DNA from: Phoronis australis
Taxonomy: Eukaryota > Phoronida > Phoronidae
Reading direction: 5' to 3'
DNA length: 64,000 nt
Assembly (NCBI GenBank): GCA_002633005.1
Contig: NMRA01000074.1
Location: 206,187-270,186 of the forward strand
This document shows positions 12,501 through 27,500 of this stretch, piece by piece. Positions within the stretch are counted from its first letter, which is position 1, and each line of letters opens with the position of its first letter. The notes under the pieces were generated by a model. That model was given only the letters and a program-made list of their open reading frames with translations. It ran no database searches and was not told where the DNA came from. A program made the position numbers and the translations under genes.

Positions 12501-15500
12501 CGAACCCGACAGCTGTCCAGAGCTCTCATTCACGATATGACTGCTGACGTTGGTAGGTAAAGCCATATAAATTCTTTAAGGTTTTTTTTAAACCTTATTT
12601 AGTGGCCTCCATTCTAACTGGTATATGCAAAAAAAAACAAGCTTTGTCAAGTAGTAAATTACACATTTTCTGAAAGAAAAGATTAAGGATTTTAATTGTT
12701 TGGTGTTCATATGCTATTATTATTATTATTACATTAACACCACTTTTAAGTCGAAATTTCATTTTTAAGAAAGTTAAGTTCATACCAAAATAAGCCCTGG
12801 CTTGATTTTAATGAAACTTTTTTATATGAAAACTTCACCAGTTACCTCAAAAACTCTGTGAACACAAAGTCACAGGGGCACGTGGACTCAGAGCATTCGT
12901 TCTCAACAGTTGTACCTATGTTAAAGCAGAGGCACAACTCTCTCAGGATCAAAACTACGTTTTGTCTTTGTTTTTCTCAGCATCTTTCTCTCTTATGTAA
13001 TTCTCGTTGATTCAATATTATGGTGAATGAAAGAACTGAAGTACATGAGCACGTGGGAGCTGCTCTGTGCCTGGCGGGAAATTTGATTTGAGTGACAGCC
13101 CTGTTAAACTAACCTCAGATAAGTAGTAAACAAATTTCCACACGATTGTACGGTTCCAAGGTGGTTCTGCTAAATCTTTTTTCTTGCTACACGGTATACG
13201 TTTTGTATTTTGAAAGTCCCCTGGAATGAAGATAAGGTATTTTGCTAGGCAATTATGTGAAATATGTTGTAAAAATAGCTAATTTCTGGAAAAGGGTTTG
13301 GGATGTCCTTAATTTTTGCTATAAAACTCATTTGTGACTAGTATCTAAAAGTAAAAAGATTCTTCCAAGTACACTTACTTTAAAGTAAATGGCAAAAGAT
13401 TCTTCCAAGTACACGTACATTAAAGTAAATGGCAAAAGATTCTTCCAAGTACACGTACATTAAAGTAAATGGCAAATAATCATTGTTGTCTCAAAATGGC
13501 AGCTAATCCGAAAATGGCTCAAAAATAAAATTTCAAGTAGTGAGTTCGTGGTTTGCAGTTGATAAAACTTATTCATTTTGTCAATAGGAGCTAATTTATA
13601 TCCGTTATTTGGTGATCAAACAATTTGCAAGGTTGTGATGGATTTAAATTTGCTCTATTCAAGGGTCTTTTGCATTACTCATTGATTTAGGATTTTACAG
13701 CCTTACAGTGATTCTTTCTGACCACAAGAATTTTAAACCTGGCCAAATTTATGACGGTGCTAAGGTTAGTGCAGTCGAAAAAACAAAATGACAAGTGAAG
13801 TTCATTATATTTTGAAACGCAGTGCAAAAAACTTAGCAGAGAGTTGATTTTCTTGACCATCATAGATTGTTTGGTTGAGTTGTGGACAGAAGTAGGCATT
13901 GTGGCTGAAAGTTTAACAATTAGCTGTTATATTTATTCCGGCCAAAAGTGTAACCGGAGCACCCTCAAATGTTTAAGAGGGTTAATACCACCAGCCGTTT
14001 CACTTAAGCTATCCCTTTTTCCTCCAGCACGTCCTATCCATCTGGAGAGTGCAGTTGTAGCCACCACATCAGCTGTAAGAGATGATCTCATGCCAAAGGG
14101 TCGCCACCTTCCAGGGGTAGAAACCCATCACGCTAACAAAGAGATATTTGGTAGTCACCGGCAGAATAACACCCTCTTGGATGAGATACGGCAGGGACTG
14201 GCTACAGAAAAATTTATTGGTAGTGTTAAGGTAAAAGCATGGTGGAGCAAGTGCACTGATGCGATTGTAATGTTTGTGGATGTAACACTGTAAATTGAAC
14301 ATTGTTAGTTGAGTGTAAGGTTACTTGAAGTTTTGATATTTTGACTTTAGAACACAAAATTAATATAGCAGAAAAGAATTTTTCACTTTGCCATTTTTCT
14401 TGACGAAAAAAAATGTTGGACCAAAAATACTTTTTAAGGTCTAAAGATCTGTAATAGTTTTACAAATTTGACACTAAGACAAACAACTTATGTAACATTT
14501 TCACTGTCCTGTTCTTGTGTTTATTATTGCCAGGTCATGGTAGTACATGGTGTCCCATTTGGTTAAAGATCAAAGTTGAAGTAGACCAAAAAGCTCAAAT
14601 TTGTCCCATTTCTTTAGGGGTAATTAGATTATTAAGATAACAACTTTAATGGGCTATTATGAGCAGGAGCAAACTCAGCTTACTGTGTAATAAGGCATTG
14701 CATATTACTGACATTAGGCCCTGGCTACAAAGCTGTTGTTGTTGTAATCTAAAATATTTTTACTCAAGAATCACCAAATAAAATTTTATGGCCTGATGCA
14801 TCACAATTGTATTAAAGGGTATGTACAATACAACTTGTTGCCACAACCCACTTAAAGCAAAACATTCATAAGGTAGCTATTAATTTATTAATGAATTGAC
14901 AATTGAAGAAGTATGACATACAAGAGTAAGAAAAATCATTATCGTTCTGGTCAAGTTGTTCTAGATGATGATGCATTACATATCTTAACAGTATGATAAT
15001 TACTTTTTCTCTTCCAATATGATTGCTACAAAAAGAAAAGGATAAGTAGTTACTTTTTCAAAAACTTTATTGATGCTGTTTTCAATTCATTCACTTGTTG
15101 TTTGAAATAGTTTAGTTTAAGCAATGATGGATCCCGCAGTGTTCAACTTGTAAACAGTGAACAAATGATACTGGTCGGGGGGTACCTATACTATGTAATT
15201 ACGTACAATTAATCAAAGTCAAATTTTGTCTAAGTTACAAATGTCTCTCATGGTCTCGGATTTTGTGCTGTCACTATGTGTTGGTTTCCTGCAAGTTTTC
15301 TTGAGAGATAGAGCAACATCAGTCGTCACATGACGTGTCTTCTAGGGTGTTATTCAGGCTAAGTCCTGTGTGGCATTCTATTGCCCACAAATTTGATAAT
15401 ATCCATTGTATTTTTGTCAGACTGGATGTATTTAGAATGTCCAGTATTGTTCTTGAGAACTACAGTTAGTAATTGTAGGCAATATTTTATTGCACAGAGG

Positions 15501-18500
15501 TTGAAGGTACATTCACTGCACAGGGGTACCTACACTACATTTCAATGATATGTCAGGTTTATAACTGAATACTTAATAGAATCTACTGATAGTTAGTTCA
15601 TTAACCAAATGTATTCAAAGAGAATAAATAAAAAGTACAGCATCCATGTGCATGTCTGCCATTCTTTGAGAATTGGCACATGTTAAAATATAGGGGTTCG
15701 TACACTACACAAATGCTAATATTTCACTCACAACACGTAAGTAGTTGTAAAAACAAACCTAACCTAATATTTTTAAGGGACAAAACTGCCTGTGACCAAT
15801 GTTGCTCACTTACCAAGTAATAGTTTAGTTTCATGGTACTTGTTAACATGGGGGTAAAAGTACACTGCAAAAGGGGTACATGCACTACATCACTGTTTCT
15901 GCATCTCATGATTACATAACATAATTTTGTATGGCCATTTGTTTTTCTTTGATTATAGTAAGCACGATGTTGTGATTTAAAAAGTAATAATTTCATTTCC
16001 AATCATAATTTGTATTAATGAATTTCACTTGGGGGTATGTAAACTACATTTTTTAAGCCTTATCAGCCCCTTTTCAACATAGCAGAACCCAATTAATATC
16101 CAAACTTTTGGTTTGTTTAAAAATTGAATAATTTGCTGAGTTGCCTAGGCTAACATATTCTGCAGTTCTTTTATTATAGAGTGTTAGCTTTACTTTTTAA
16201 CCTTTTTTATAGTAAATGATGGTTAGAAACACAGAAATTAGAAATGACCCTACCATTTCTCAATGATTAAGCACACTGTGTGCACAATAAGCGATTTTGT
16301 AAGTAACGTGAGTTATTCCTAGTCATATCAAAACAATTGCTTAATAAAATAAATTTCTTTTCTGCTGTTGACACTTGAGAATTGTAATTTTTAAATGGCC
16401 ACTTTTAACACTAAAAATGCATGAAATTCAGAGACAAAAAATGCATAAATTTCTCAAACACTATCTGATTTTGATAAATTCTTTTTTATTTTTGCACAAC
16501 TAAGTAACTCTTTGCACATGAGATTCAGTTGGCAATTGATAGAAATGATCAAAAAAATTTATTTTAGCCCATAACACTGACAACTCTCGAATATGGACCG
16601 TGATTGTGATTTACCAATTAGCAAAATTACCGTGTTGAAGAATTTTATCATTTCATTTGTATTTGATTCTTGATCTTGCATGGTAGCCTTCATCAGCCAG
16701 TACAGAAAACTCCAGTATCATCTGCATCTCGATTTTTCTTCCAGGCTGGGGAGGTCCGTACACCAAAAGGGGATGAATTGGAGATTGTTCAGCTTCACCG
16801 ACTGTCTACTGGTTACAGAGCAGATGATATGCCAACATCGGTGCAGTACTCTAAGGAGCGTGAGAGGTTTAAGAAGCTGCAGAAGATCTATACTAAGGGC
16901 TTGCAGGATAAGAAGAGCAGTGGACTGAAATCATTGTTGGGTCCCTGCTTCAATACCTGTGCCAAGGTAGGGACATGCAGTTTTGTGATCAAGGCATTGG
17001 CTCAGGTCTGAGTGGTTCTGGTTAACTTCAGATGTCTTAGTTGGGTGACCCAGCTAAATTGACCGCAGTCAATCAAGAGCAGCCAATCTGAACACATAAG
17101 TCATTTTGCTTAATTAACCCCAGAAATGAGTAGTTGAGTTGTCCAAATATGTTGAATTTCAAGCATCCAGTTGTGCACAGCTAATACAGAGGCCAGCTTC
17201 AAAGCAAACCCGGGCACAGACGTGATTTTATTGACTTAATTAGTGTATGGTGTGATGGAAGTTTTCAATTCCACATGGCCATTCATGAAATTACAGATAT
17301 TTTACAACTTTGTGAACGGCTTATTTACAAGGGAAAATTTCTCCTATTTTAAATTTGCCTTATCGTGATTGGTGGTGATGTACCTTCAATACAAGTATAT
17401 GTGAATACTTGTACATAAGAAGATAAAAGTTGTAACATTCACACATTTATTTGCTTTCTGAATCTTATACCTAACTTTGCAACGATTGTTAGTAAAGACT
17501 TGTTTGATAACATGTTGAGATTTGACGTTATTTTTTTAGAAAAAAGAAATGCCAGGTGCTTCAGAAACTGTGAGTAACTGACAATATAACTGTTAGTAAT
17601 GAGAAACCTAATCTACAAGAATTTAAACTGAAGTCATATTAAAAATAGTGCTGGATTTTCACAGTTCGTGATTATGATCTTCTGCTTATCTTTGCATAAA
17701 TTCTGTTGGCTTCTCAGGTAGTTTATGAAGCTTGCATCCTCCTGTGGTTAACATTCAACAAAAAATGAAATTTTTATGTATATTTGATCTTTGAAATATA
17801 ACTACTGAATAGACAGTATAAGGGCCTAGAAGACACTTTCATGAAGTGGGAATGTCTTGAAATGTCCATACCATGAATATTGCGCTGAAAAGGAAGTCAC
17901 GCATTCATGTGGAGAATTTCTCGCTTACAGTGGTCACCACTGGGATTCTCTCAGCCCCAGACAACTTTTATGATGGCGATTCAGCATGCCCTTTGTATTG
18001 ATGTAGATCTGTGCTAATGAGGTAATAGCTAGCACTACTGTCTCAACAATGGTGGTTGTTAGTACACCCAAATTGGTTTTCTCTGGCATTTGTACAAAGT
18101 TATTGCCTGCAAGTGTGGAGAGTAACTTGGTACATTTTAAATATTACAAAATGACTAAAACATTTAATTTGTGTTTATCTTGACAAAGGGTAATTTCCCA
18201 AAGAAATGATGGTTTTAAATATGTTTCATACCCGTTTTCCTCATTTCATATTTAGTACTCATCCTGTTCATTTGTTTTTTTCGTACCGAGAACGGGTTGA
18301 TATTGTTTATTTTATTTTTGAACTTACTGTGGTAAATTTTGATAGCCAGTAAAACTCGATTAGTTTAATTGTGAACCCATTCCTGAACTTTCCAGATTAC
18401 AGGTACACTAAACATTTCACAACAAACAAAACTACACGTGTTGTTAGTTCAAGTTTAATCATTACTAGAACTCAAACATAAAATATTTACAGAAGTGCAA

Positions 18501-21500
18501 CTATGGTGATAACCAAACTGAAGATTTGGAATCTCTGGACAATTTTGGTTGCACTGTCCACTAGCTTTTTGTCACTCATAAAAATGAAGAGTGGGCACAA
18601 GTTAAGTACTTTACTGTTTCCTAGTCAAAAATCTGGTTAAACAAGACTGGTAGAACATTAAAAGAATAATCCATGTTATGTTGTAAACTGTGAACAGCGT
18701 TTGTAAATCCATCAAGAATCATCAGTAATACCCAATGTTTGTGATTAATGTTCAGCGATTTTTAAAAATCGAAAACCACACTTGGTTGCTTTTTCCATCT
18801 GAATACCGCCATGGTGTTAGTTCTTAACGGAAAATTGTTTGTTAATGTTTTTTGAAAATTCACCAGTATGTACAGGCAGAGATGTTTACTACAGTTTATG
18901 GTCGGGTAATTACACGTAATTGGGTCTTGCTCGCACAGCGGACAATGCGATCATCACAACTGTATCTGACTCGGGCGCCACACTCTCTAAATTGATCCTA
19001 GTAAAAGCCGCTCAGAAGGACGAGCGGTGAAAATTCCCAAATATCTCAGTGCCTGACTTCCTCGTAAGCGTATTATTCACAGTATGTTTCTAAAGAGTGC
19101 ACAAAGTATAGTTCAAACATATCAGTACCTTGGTCCTTTCCAGGAAAACTGACTAATAGCTAAGACAAGTGTTAAATTTCAGTTAATTTTAAGATAAATT
19201 AATTTTGTCCCAAGTTCGCTTCAAGAAAGAGATGTCAGGTTTTTGATATCTGTAAGTTTTGTCTTGGGTAATTTTGACTAACTTACCGCATGTGTAAGTT
19301 TCCAAGTTTGGAAGTTAACACTTTGACAATTGTAAGGTTAAACATTAGGCAAATCTTGCCCTATTATAATTGGAATTGCACCAAGAAAACCTGCACTGTT
19401 TACCCCAAAGTATCCAGCATATTCCTCAGCACATAAAGCTTGACAACCTACTGACAGATTGATTGGCCTGGCTGAATGTGTACAGGATGAGATAATTGTG
19501 TTTGTAAACCAATGCATCTGTTTAGCAAAGTGTACCAGTAGTCAAAAACGAACAGTAAGTTAAAGGCAAACAGCGATTATGATTGGTTTTAAAATTGAAG
19601 AAAGGAAATAGTAGCCATTAACCTATATAGGACCTTAACAGAACTATATAATACTGATAAACCAGTCAGTGGTGTTGGCTTTGGCCCAGGGATACTCAAA
19701 GGCTCCATGCTATGAACATTCCCACTAAATAAAATTGGTTCTAACCCCAGTGGTTAAGGTAAACGGCGGGGTATGGAAAATTGAACTAGACCGTATTTAT
19801 CCACCTTGGCTGAGTCGCACTCGGCTCACGATCAAAGGGATGCCGCCAGGCTGCTCTAGTCATCGAGTCACGAGCGAGGATAATTGGCTTCGCTCATGCG
19901 GATATGATCAGCTGATTACAGTCTAGCTAGCAGACTGTACTTTTTATGGTGAGAGTTTTACGTAGTTTTTACTGTAATATTTGAAAAGAGGAGCGAAAAC
20001 AAATATGAGTACAACTTTGAATTTTTCAAATCGGCCCAGGATAAGAGATTTTGCAACACAGCAACACTCACGATTACTTTCATTCGGCGCGCACTAATAC
20101 AAAAATATAGGACCCAAGTTATTTAGATTTTGGAACACATNNNNNNNNNNNNNNNNNNNNNNNNNNNNNNNNNNNNNNNNNNNNNNNNNNNNNNNNNNNN
20201 NNNNNNNNNNNNNNNNNNNNNNNNNNNNNNNNNNNNNNNNNNNNNNNNNNNNNNNNNNNNNNNNNNNNNNNNNNNNNNNNNNNNNNNNNNNNNNNNNNNN
20301 NNNNNNNNNNNNNNNNNNNNNNNNNNNNNNNNNNNNNNNNNNNNNNNNNNNNNNNNNNNNNNNNNNNNNNNNNNNNNNNNNNNNNNNNNNNNNNNNNNNN
20401 NNNNNNNNNNNNNNNNNNNNNNNNNNNNNNNNNNNNNNNNNNNNNNNNNNNNNNNNNNNNNNNNNNNNNNNNNNNNNNNNNNNNNNNNNNNNNNNNNNNN
20501 NNNNNNNNNNNNNNNNNNNNNNNNNNNNNNNNNNNNNNNNNNNNNNNNNNNNNNNNNNNNNNNNNNNNNNNNNNNNNNNNNNTTTTATGGCCTGGTCATC
20601 CATTCAGCCAAAAGTAGTTCCAGAGGTGGCTTATCAGCCAATTATTCACGCATGCTGACTCACAATAGAAGCCTGATAAGAGTGAAGGTGGATAAATGCG
20701 GTGTTCCTACAGTTTCTTGTTTTAGTGGATGTGTTCAGGACATGTCTGTCAGTGTTGCAGTACACAAACATATGACATCACCAGTAGTAACACAAAGAAG
20801 AACTTACCCTCTGGCATCTTTTATAATGTTTAGTAAAACTAGAGCATTTCATGCATGGTCAGATCTTCAGTGAAAGTTGACCAGAAGTAGCTTTTGATGA
20901 CCGCAGAACTTCAATTGCATTTATCTATAAACTCCGTTATTTGATATTGCTCAGGTTGCGATATGCTAAAGTATATTTCTCAAAGTTCAAAAAAATAAAC
21001 TATAATAGTTTTATGCATACCTTGTAATTGATTAGTGTGTCTTGAACAAAGTATAATTGCAGGCTGTCTGATTCATGTTGCACCAGACATACGCAGGCCG
21101 CTCAGGTGGACCCAAAATTGGTCACCTGGAACTATTATTATGCTATAGTTTATAGCGAATTGAGGAGCTATATAAAGATTTGACTGATGGGTCTAGCAGT
21201 TTATGCCCCAGACAGGCACTCGAACTACGACCTTGAGTAAATTAAAAAGAAATTAAGCGCTACACTATTTTATTAGGTCACACTGCCTCTTTTTTTGTCT
21301 TAGTTCTTTGGAAAGGCATTTCAAAAAATGGAGTTTTAGAAAACTAAAAGATATTCCACCCTTATTTTAAAACGGCAATACACTCAATTTCTGTCAAAAG
21401 ATTTAGGACACTTGGCACAATAAATCTAAACTTGTTTCTTGCTCAGATTCAGAGACTTAAGTCTTATGGCTTATTTGGCAACAACTGACAGTTTGATGTT

Positions 21501-24500
21501 GCTTGAGGTCTGCAACTTGGCTCAAAAGGTTGGCTTGTCACAGCGTACTGCCATTGTTTGCATTAATGTGCATGGCCTTGAGCGCACTACCATAGTGAAG
21601 AGTCATTCCTAATCTGAGCAAGGAACAAGTTGAAACCAATTCTGGTGCAGAGTTAATTAAAAACGATACATTAATTGTAACTTCTTTCTGGTGCAGAGAG
21701 GCACTTCTGCTGAAATATACCAAGTTGAAACCATGTATAGCGAATTGTGATCTAGTAAAATGATTTTTGACAAGACAGGTGCTTTGAAAATAGCATGAAT
21801 AACTCAAAAAATACTCTTGTTCTTTTCTAGTTTTGAATCATGTCAGGATGTGTTGTAATTTTACACATTTTAAGAAAAAATAGCCTTTGTGTCTCCATGA
21901 CAGCAAATGTTTTGAGACATACGGAGTTTGTTTAAAAGCTACTTCACTGACAAATTTGGTTGAAATTCGTATGGGAAGCCAAATGCCCAGAGAAGTTATT
22001 ATTCAGTCTATATCTGGTGAGTGTCTATACTTTTGTTCCTTTAGGTGACATCACCGACCGTACCAACGCCATCTTCACTGGTCATGCAAGAACAAATGAC
22101 TGCAACTACTTCAGCATTTCCTGACCAGCCCATTAAAGCTCCAGTCAAAGAACGGGCAAAACATCATAGACAATCTTCCTTTGAAAACATAGGACCTGAC
22201 AGCATGGCTGTACTTGAGAGAATGCATGAAGACAAGGATGAAGAAGTGAGGTTTTAAGAAGGGAATATTTTTTGTCTTTTATGAAAAGGCAAAGCTTAGA
22301 AAATGTTGAGTTCACTGGACACGCGTTTTAACTGGGAGACCTTATATTGGGTTAGTGCTTCTGAGGTCTTGGATTAATCTCATCTGTTAGTTGTGTATTC
22401 AAGCTGAGAAACTTGGCATGTCACATACTTTGACACTGACCTGGGAATTAGTTCAGCCTTATAAACTAAAGACTGGCAGCAGCTAGCTAGTATATGCATG
22501 AACAGCTAACAATGTTTGAGTTTCTGGGACTTGGTGTTGGCATTCTGATATCTGTAGATACATTCAAGGCACTGTTCTGTCCAGCCAAGTTTACCTACTT
22601 CATTTGGCGGTGAGTTCAGAGGATGTACTACAGAATGTCACAAATAGCACACAGGAGGTGGGGAAGGGTTTTGAAACAGTGACCATGGGAAAATGAAATA
22701 AATACCATCCATGTTTCAAACAAGTTGCTATGATCCACATGTGTATAGTCATTTTTAGGGTGTGAATGTATACTTATAAAGTAACTGTTAAATTACGACT
22801 GGCCCTCATGCCAAACGTTGGTAGAAAATGAGTAAACATACATGCGCGAATGCAAACATCCCTTTAGGGCTGTGAGAATACAAAAACATCCGTTGGCTTT
22901 ATGTACTTTATAATTATGTTGTACAAGAGGGGCCTAGGCGACAGAGATGAAATGTACTTTCTTTCATTCACGGACATTTTGATAAGTTAGACATTTTTGT
23001 ATGAACCCTTTGAACATCAACTGCACAACAGTCGGGTATTGACGGCATGATGGTCGCAAAGATCGAGTTATAAAAATGCTTTGGAAGATGTCCTTGCATC
23101 AAATCGATACGGAAATGAAACATGCTGTCCACCAACTACTTGGCTTTCTCCATCGAGTGACATATGCATGTCACTGCTATATGTTGGCTGTTCTTTTTCC
23201 AAAATTACAAAAATGGTTCCATGCAGCAGCACATCCCCACTTCCAAACTCTGTGTCAGTTCATTTTCGTGTTTCATTTATTTTGTCGTTTTTACAGCCGA
23301 GCTTTATGGAGACTGCATTAACAGGAGAAGAAACGGACTTGCAGCTTCAAGTATGACGATTAAATTTGCAGTGAATTCCCTCAGCTCCATTTGATAGACC
23401 TGCAGACGGAGCTAATTGCCATGGTTTCACTGTGCATGGTTACTGTGTTGGAACAGTAAAATTTATCTGTTACGCACCCCCCCCCCACACTGTGGAATTA
23501 GTATCCAGCACTGTGGAATGAGTATCTGGACTGCCTTCTTGGACCAGTGGGGATACTGTGAGCCCTGTGCAGTTTGACAGTGGCAAACCAATGTTTACAC
23601 AGTCCAGCTCTCTTATTGTCTGCTTTCATATGATAAGCTCACATAATCCAGCAATTATGTTGTAAACAATGTGCCTGACCAGAACTGATTTAAAAATACT
23701 ATTTGCAAACAACTTTCAACAAATGTTGTGAAGCAGAGGTGTTCTGTATGAAGTACTTTCACCAAAAAGCTTCGAATGGCGAAAAAACAGTTGACTCAGA
23801 GAAATTAGACTTGACTTTCTCCTGTTGATTCTTTGTGTGACAGTATAAGCTCTTACCAGCTTAACCACAGTATTGTGTACCAACACAAAAGGCTTGCTTG
23901 ACTAGTTTAATGGAGCTTGATTCTTAAGATTAGATCAGTGGTTGTGGAAATTTGTTGATTTTACACTCCAGAGAATGGTACATAGGTAATGCTGTTTAGT
24001 TGTTACAAGCTAGTTACCAGGAATAACTTCTAAATTATGACTTTCATTTCAAGAAAGGCATTGATCATTAAGTAACAAGTCTAATTACAAAATTGTGTAA
24101 ACTTAATAATTCTTTATTTTCATTCATTGCCATAACTGACACTTTTCTCTTATTAAAAGTCTAACTAAACTAGTAATTGCACGCTAATTAACGTCACTTG
24201 AAAGTCGATGTTAATTACCAACTTAATCATGGACTGCAGTCCGTTTAATTCTGATTAAAGATAATTATCAGATTTTCAATATGCATGGGAAATTATCCGT
24301 GTCACTGTTAGCTGGTAGTTGAGTGTAACACTGAGTTTTTTGACGGTATATCATGACATAGACATGTATTCCTCTGAATGTCGTCAATCACATCCTAGTT
24401 CTACATACATCGTAGTAATATTCTGATTTCAAAGTTGTTTCATTCACATAGCCTGCCTGTGTCCGACTGTGATGTCTACCAGTGACAAAAACTCAGCTAA

Positions 24501-27500
24501 GTCAATCATCACTGTATGGTTCCCATTTTAAATTATTGAATGACATCAATGAAAACCATCGCAGAGAACTAAGTGTTAACTTTTTAGTCATCTTCAAAAA
24601 TTGCAACATTTTTGTCCATGACAACCGTGGATCTAGCTCTAAATGGTGAAAGGGGCGTCCAAGTAAAATAAGAGTTTCTGAAGAGAATTCTATAACGCAA
24701 ACAATAAGTAGTAAACTGGTAATGAAAGAAGTGCCGTGGTCTGTGTGTTCAGTCAGTCAACGCAATGGAAAAGTAGTCTATTTTTCCCATGGTTTTTGTT
24801 TTCTGCTTTGACTAAATAAGGGACAATCTTGACCCCCTGCCCCCCCCCCCCAGTTAGCAAAACATAAGCCATGTACTGTAGGTTTGTCGTGTAAGAGCTG
24901 CATTTCACATGTGAGTAACTTTTGTGACTGTCATAATGTAGACTTTGCATGCCGAGGTTTGACTGACATGAGTGGAATGGCCAGTTCTTCACTTTCAGAC
25001 AAGAATAGACGTCTAATTTTTGTTTTTCAAAGGCTGGTTGTGGTGCTACATATAATTAAAATTTTGCAAGATGTCATTGTATGATAGATGTTAGCGGTGC
25101 CCTACCAGCCTTGTAGTGAATGAACCAGAATTATCTTTTAGCAACTGAATAATGAAATTCTATGTTTTCTGTTATGTGTCCTTAATTGGTAAAAACTTAC
25201 TGTTCAATGAAAACTATGTCAATCAACTTCACACAATTGCTTTTTAGAATGAGGAGTTGGCAAAGAAAGGACTTAAGCCACTTCCTCCCGGAGCAGATCC
25301 AAAAGATTTTGCTTACAGAAAAGAAGCCCTGGATTATTACAGAGAATTCATTGAGGCAAGCATTTAGTCAGTTGCATCAAATTTTCTTCATGAAGTTATC
25401 ACCAACACCATGGCAAGTTTCATGAAAAAAGTTATGTAAGTCTGTTTCCCTGGTGAGTAGCAGACTTTGTTTTGTTTTCATTATAGTGATCAAGTACTTT
25501 ATTAACTAGTCTGCATAGTTCTTCAAATAGCTAAACAACTGTAAACTTTAAGTTTAATCAGTTAAAGTACATATTTTTTTGAATGCATAAAGTCTAGAAT
25601 ATAATTTTTGACTTTTTACTAACCCGCCATTGCCATTAACTGTGTCTCATAACCATATTGTTTTATTAAAAATTACATGATCAAAATTTGATTTGCCAAA
25701 TCTTCAAGATGACTTCAAAAAACACTATAATGTGATTACATTTTTTTCATAAAAATCCTAAAAACTCTATCTGACAGTCCCTCATGCAAAAGTGGGAGAT
25801 TTAAGAAATAATTCCAGACAATGTATTGGAGAATAGTGTGTAGAGCATAGTGACTAAAAGTTTTGTATAAATCTTATAAACTGTTTGCATGAGACATGAT
25901 GTTCTAGTAGACATCCTACATAGCCTTGATGTAATGTAATGTTTATTACACTGCCCAGGCAACTATGGTAAAACTTCACATCTAAAAGTAAAAGCTTATC
26001 TGTGAAGACAAAATTTTCAGTTACCTCCAGGCTAGACAGTACTGTCTGACCACACATGAGTAAACAAGGGCTTGTGAACAGTAACTGGATATCCACTCTA
26101 CAACCTTTGTGGTGTAAATTAGGGTAATAGCTTAATGCTACTGAATTCAATGTGTTATTGTGATCATTCAGTCAGAGATCAGAATTTGACTGCCTTTTAA
26201 TTCCCAACACAAGTACACTTTTATTATGATGGATGTTCACAGCCTATGGTAAAATCTCACCAATTTAGAACACAAGGTGTTATTAGAAGCCCTCAAAAAA
26301 TGAAAAACGATTAATTTTGAAAATTATTTCTGTGACGGACACATGTCCCGCTGATAAATAGCGAGAAACGTGCCATTACAAGCTAGTTGCCATAGATGAA
26401 AAGGAGACCATAGCTTGGCAAAAAATTTTTTGTAATTTTGACAAAATAGTATTACAAGTGGTTGTATGAGAATCATTATACAATAGATGAAATGTCTTGG
26501 AAGATGGACAATAACAAGTACAACACAAAGGAACAAGAAACTATGACAATTTTCCGCTTGTTTTGCTCACAAAATAGTTGTCAAAATCATCATTTTTCCA
26601 TTTTTCAAAGGCTAATTACTTAACTGCAAGTAATGGGGAAAATGTACCAAAAGTTGTTTTAATGATATCTACACAGTACAAACCATGCTTGTTAAATGCA
26701 ACATTTTTCTTAATCTATATTTTATGTTGTAGAAAAAATTGAAAAAATGGAATTTCACTTGCTGGTCATATTGTGTGCTGATTAAGTACATACATGTGTA
26801 GTGTAGCGAGTTAGGGATGGGAAAAATTGAAGAGATGCATCTGTGTTGCCAACAGAAAGAAATCCAACTGAAAACATGCGAGTTTACATAACGAAGGAAA
26901 TTTCAAAGAACCATTGATTATCATCAGCCTTTAGGATCCCTGAGCTGACCATCTTGTGGTATGTGTAACATTGTGGACCAATAAGAAGGCTGGAAATAGA
27001 TGTTCTAGGAGGATGCATGTAACTCATGTAACCCATGTAACCCCCCCCCCACCACCACCACCACCACCACTTTGACACAAAGGAATTAGTAGAGTGATTC
27101 ATAAAGGTGAAAAAACGGGTACGTGTGGTAAGGCAATTCCATTATGTTTTTTTTTCAAAATTGGTGAGGTTTTACCAGTTTGTTGCTCATGGGTGCACAA
27201 AACTGCTCAAGCTCTTTCCAATGTCATCCAGTTAGAGACAAGTAAAGGGCAAATGTTTTTCATTGGTTATTTGATAAACATTGAAGTTCTCATACTTTAA
27301 AATTAGTAATTTCTTCTGTTGTTGCAGCTGACCATAGTTCACTTGAAGGTCATTGAGTGGTTGGATTTCAGTCAAACTTAAACTCTTTACTTTTCACCAA
27401 AATCTGGGAAGCATTCCATAGACCACGTTTCTTGCAAGAAAAACAAGATCAGTGAACATCACGTGAATGAAAAGCGAGTGTTTCGCAAGTAGCCCATATC

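Noticed and set aside
20094-20873. Long open frames on both strands across 20.1-20.9 kb
   Set aside because: They are open only because of the 442 Ns.
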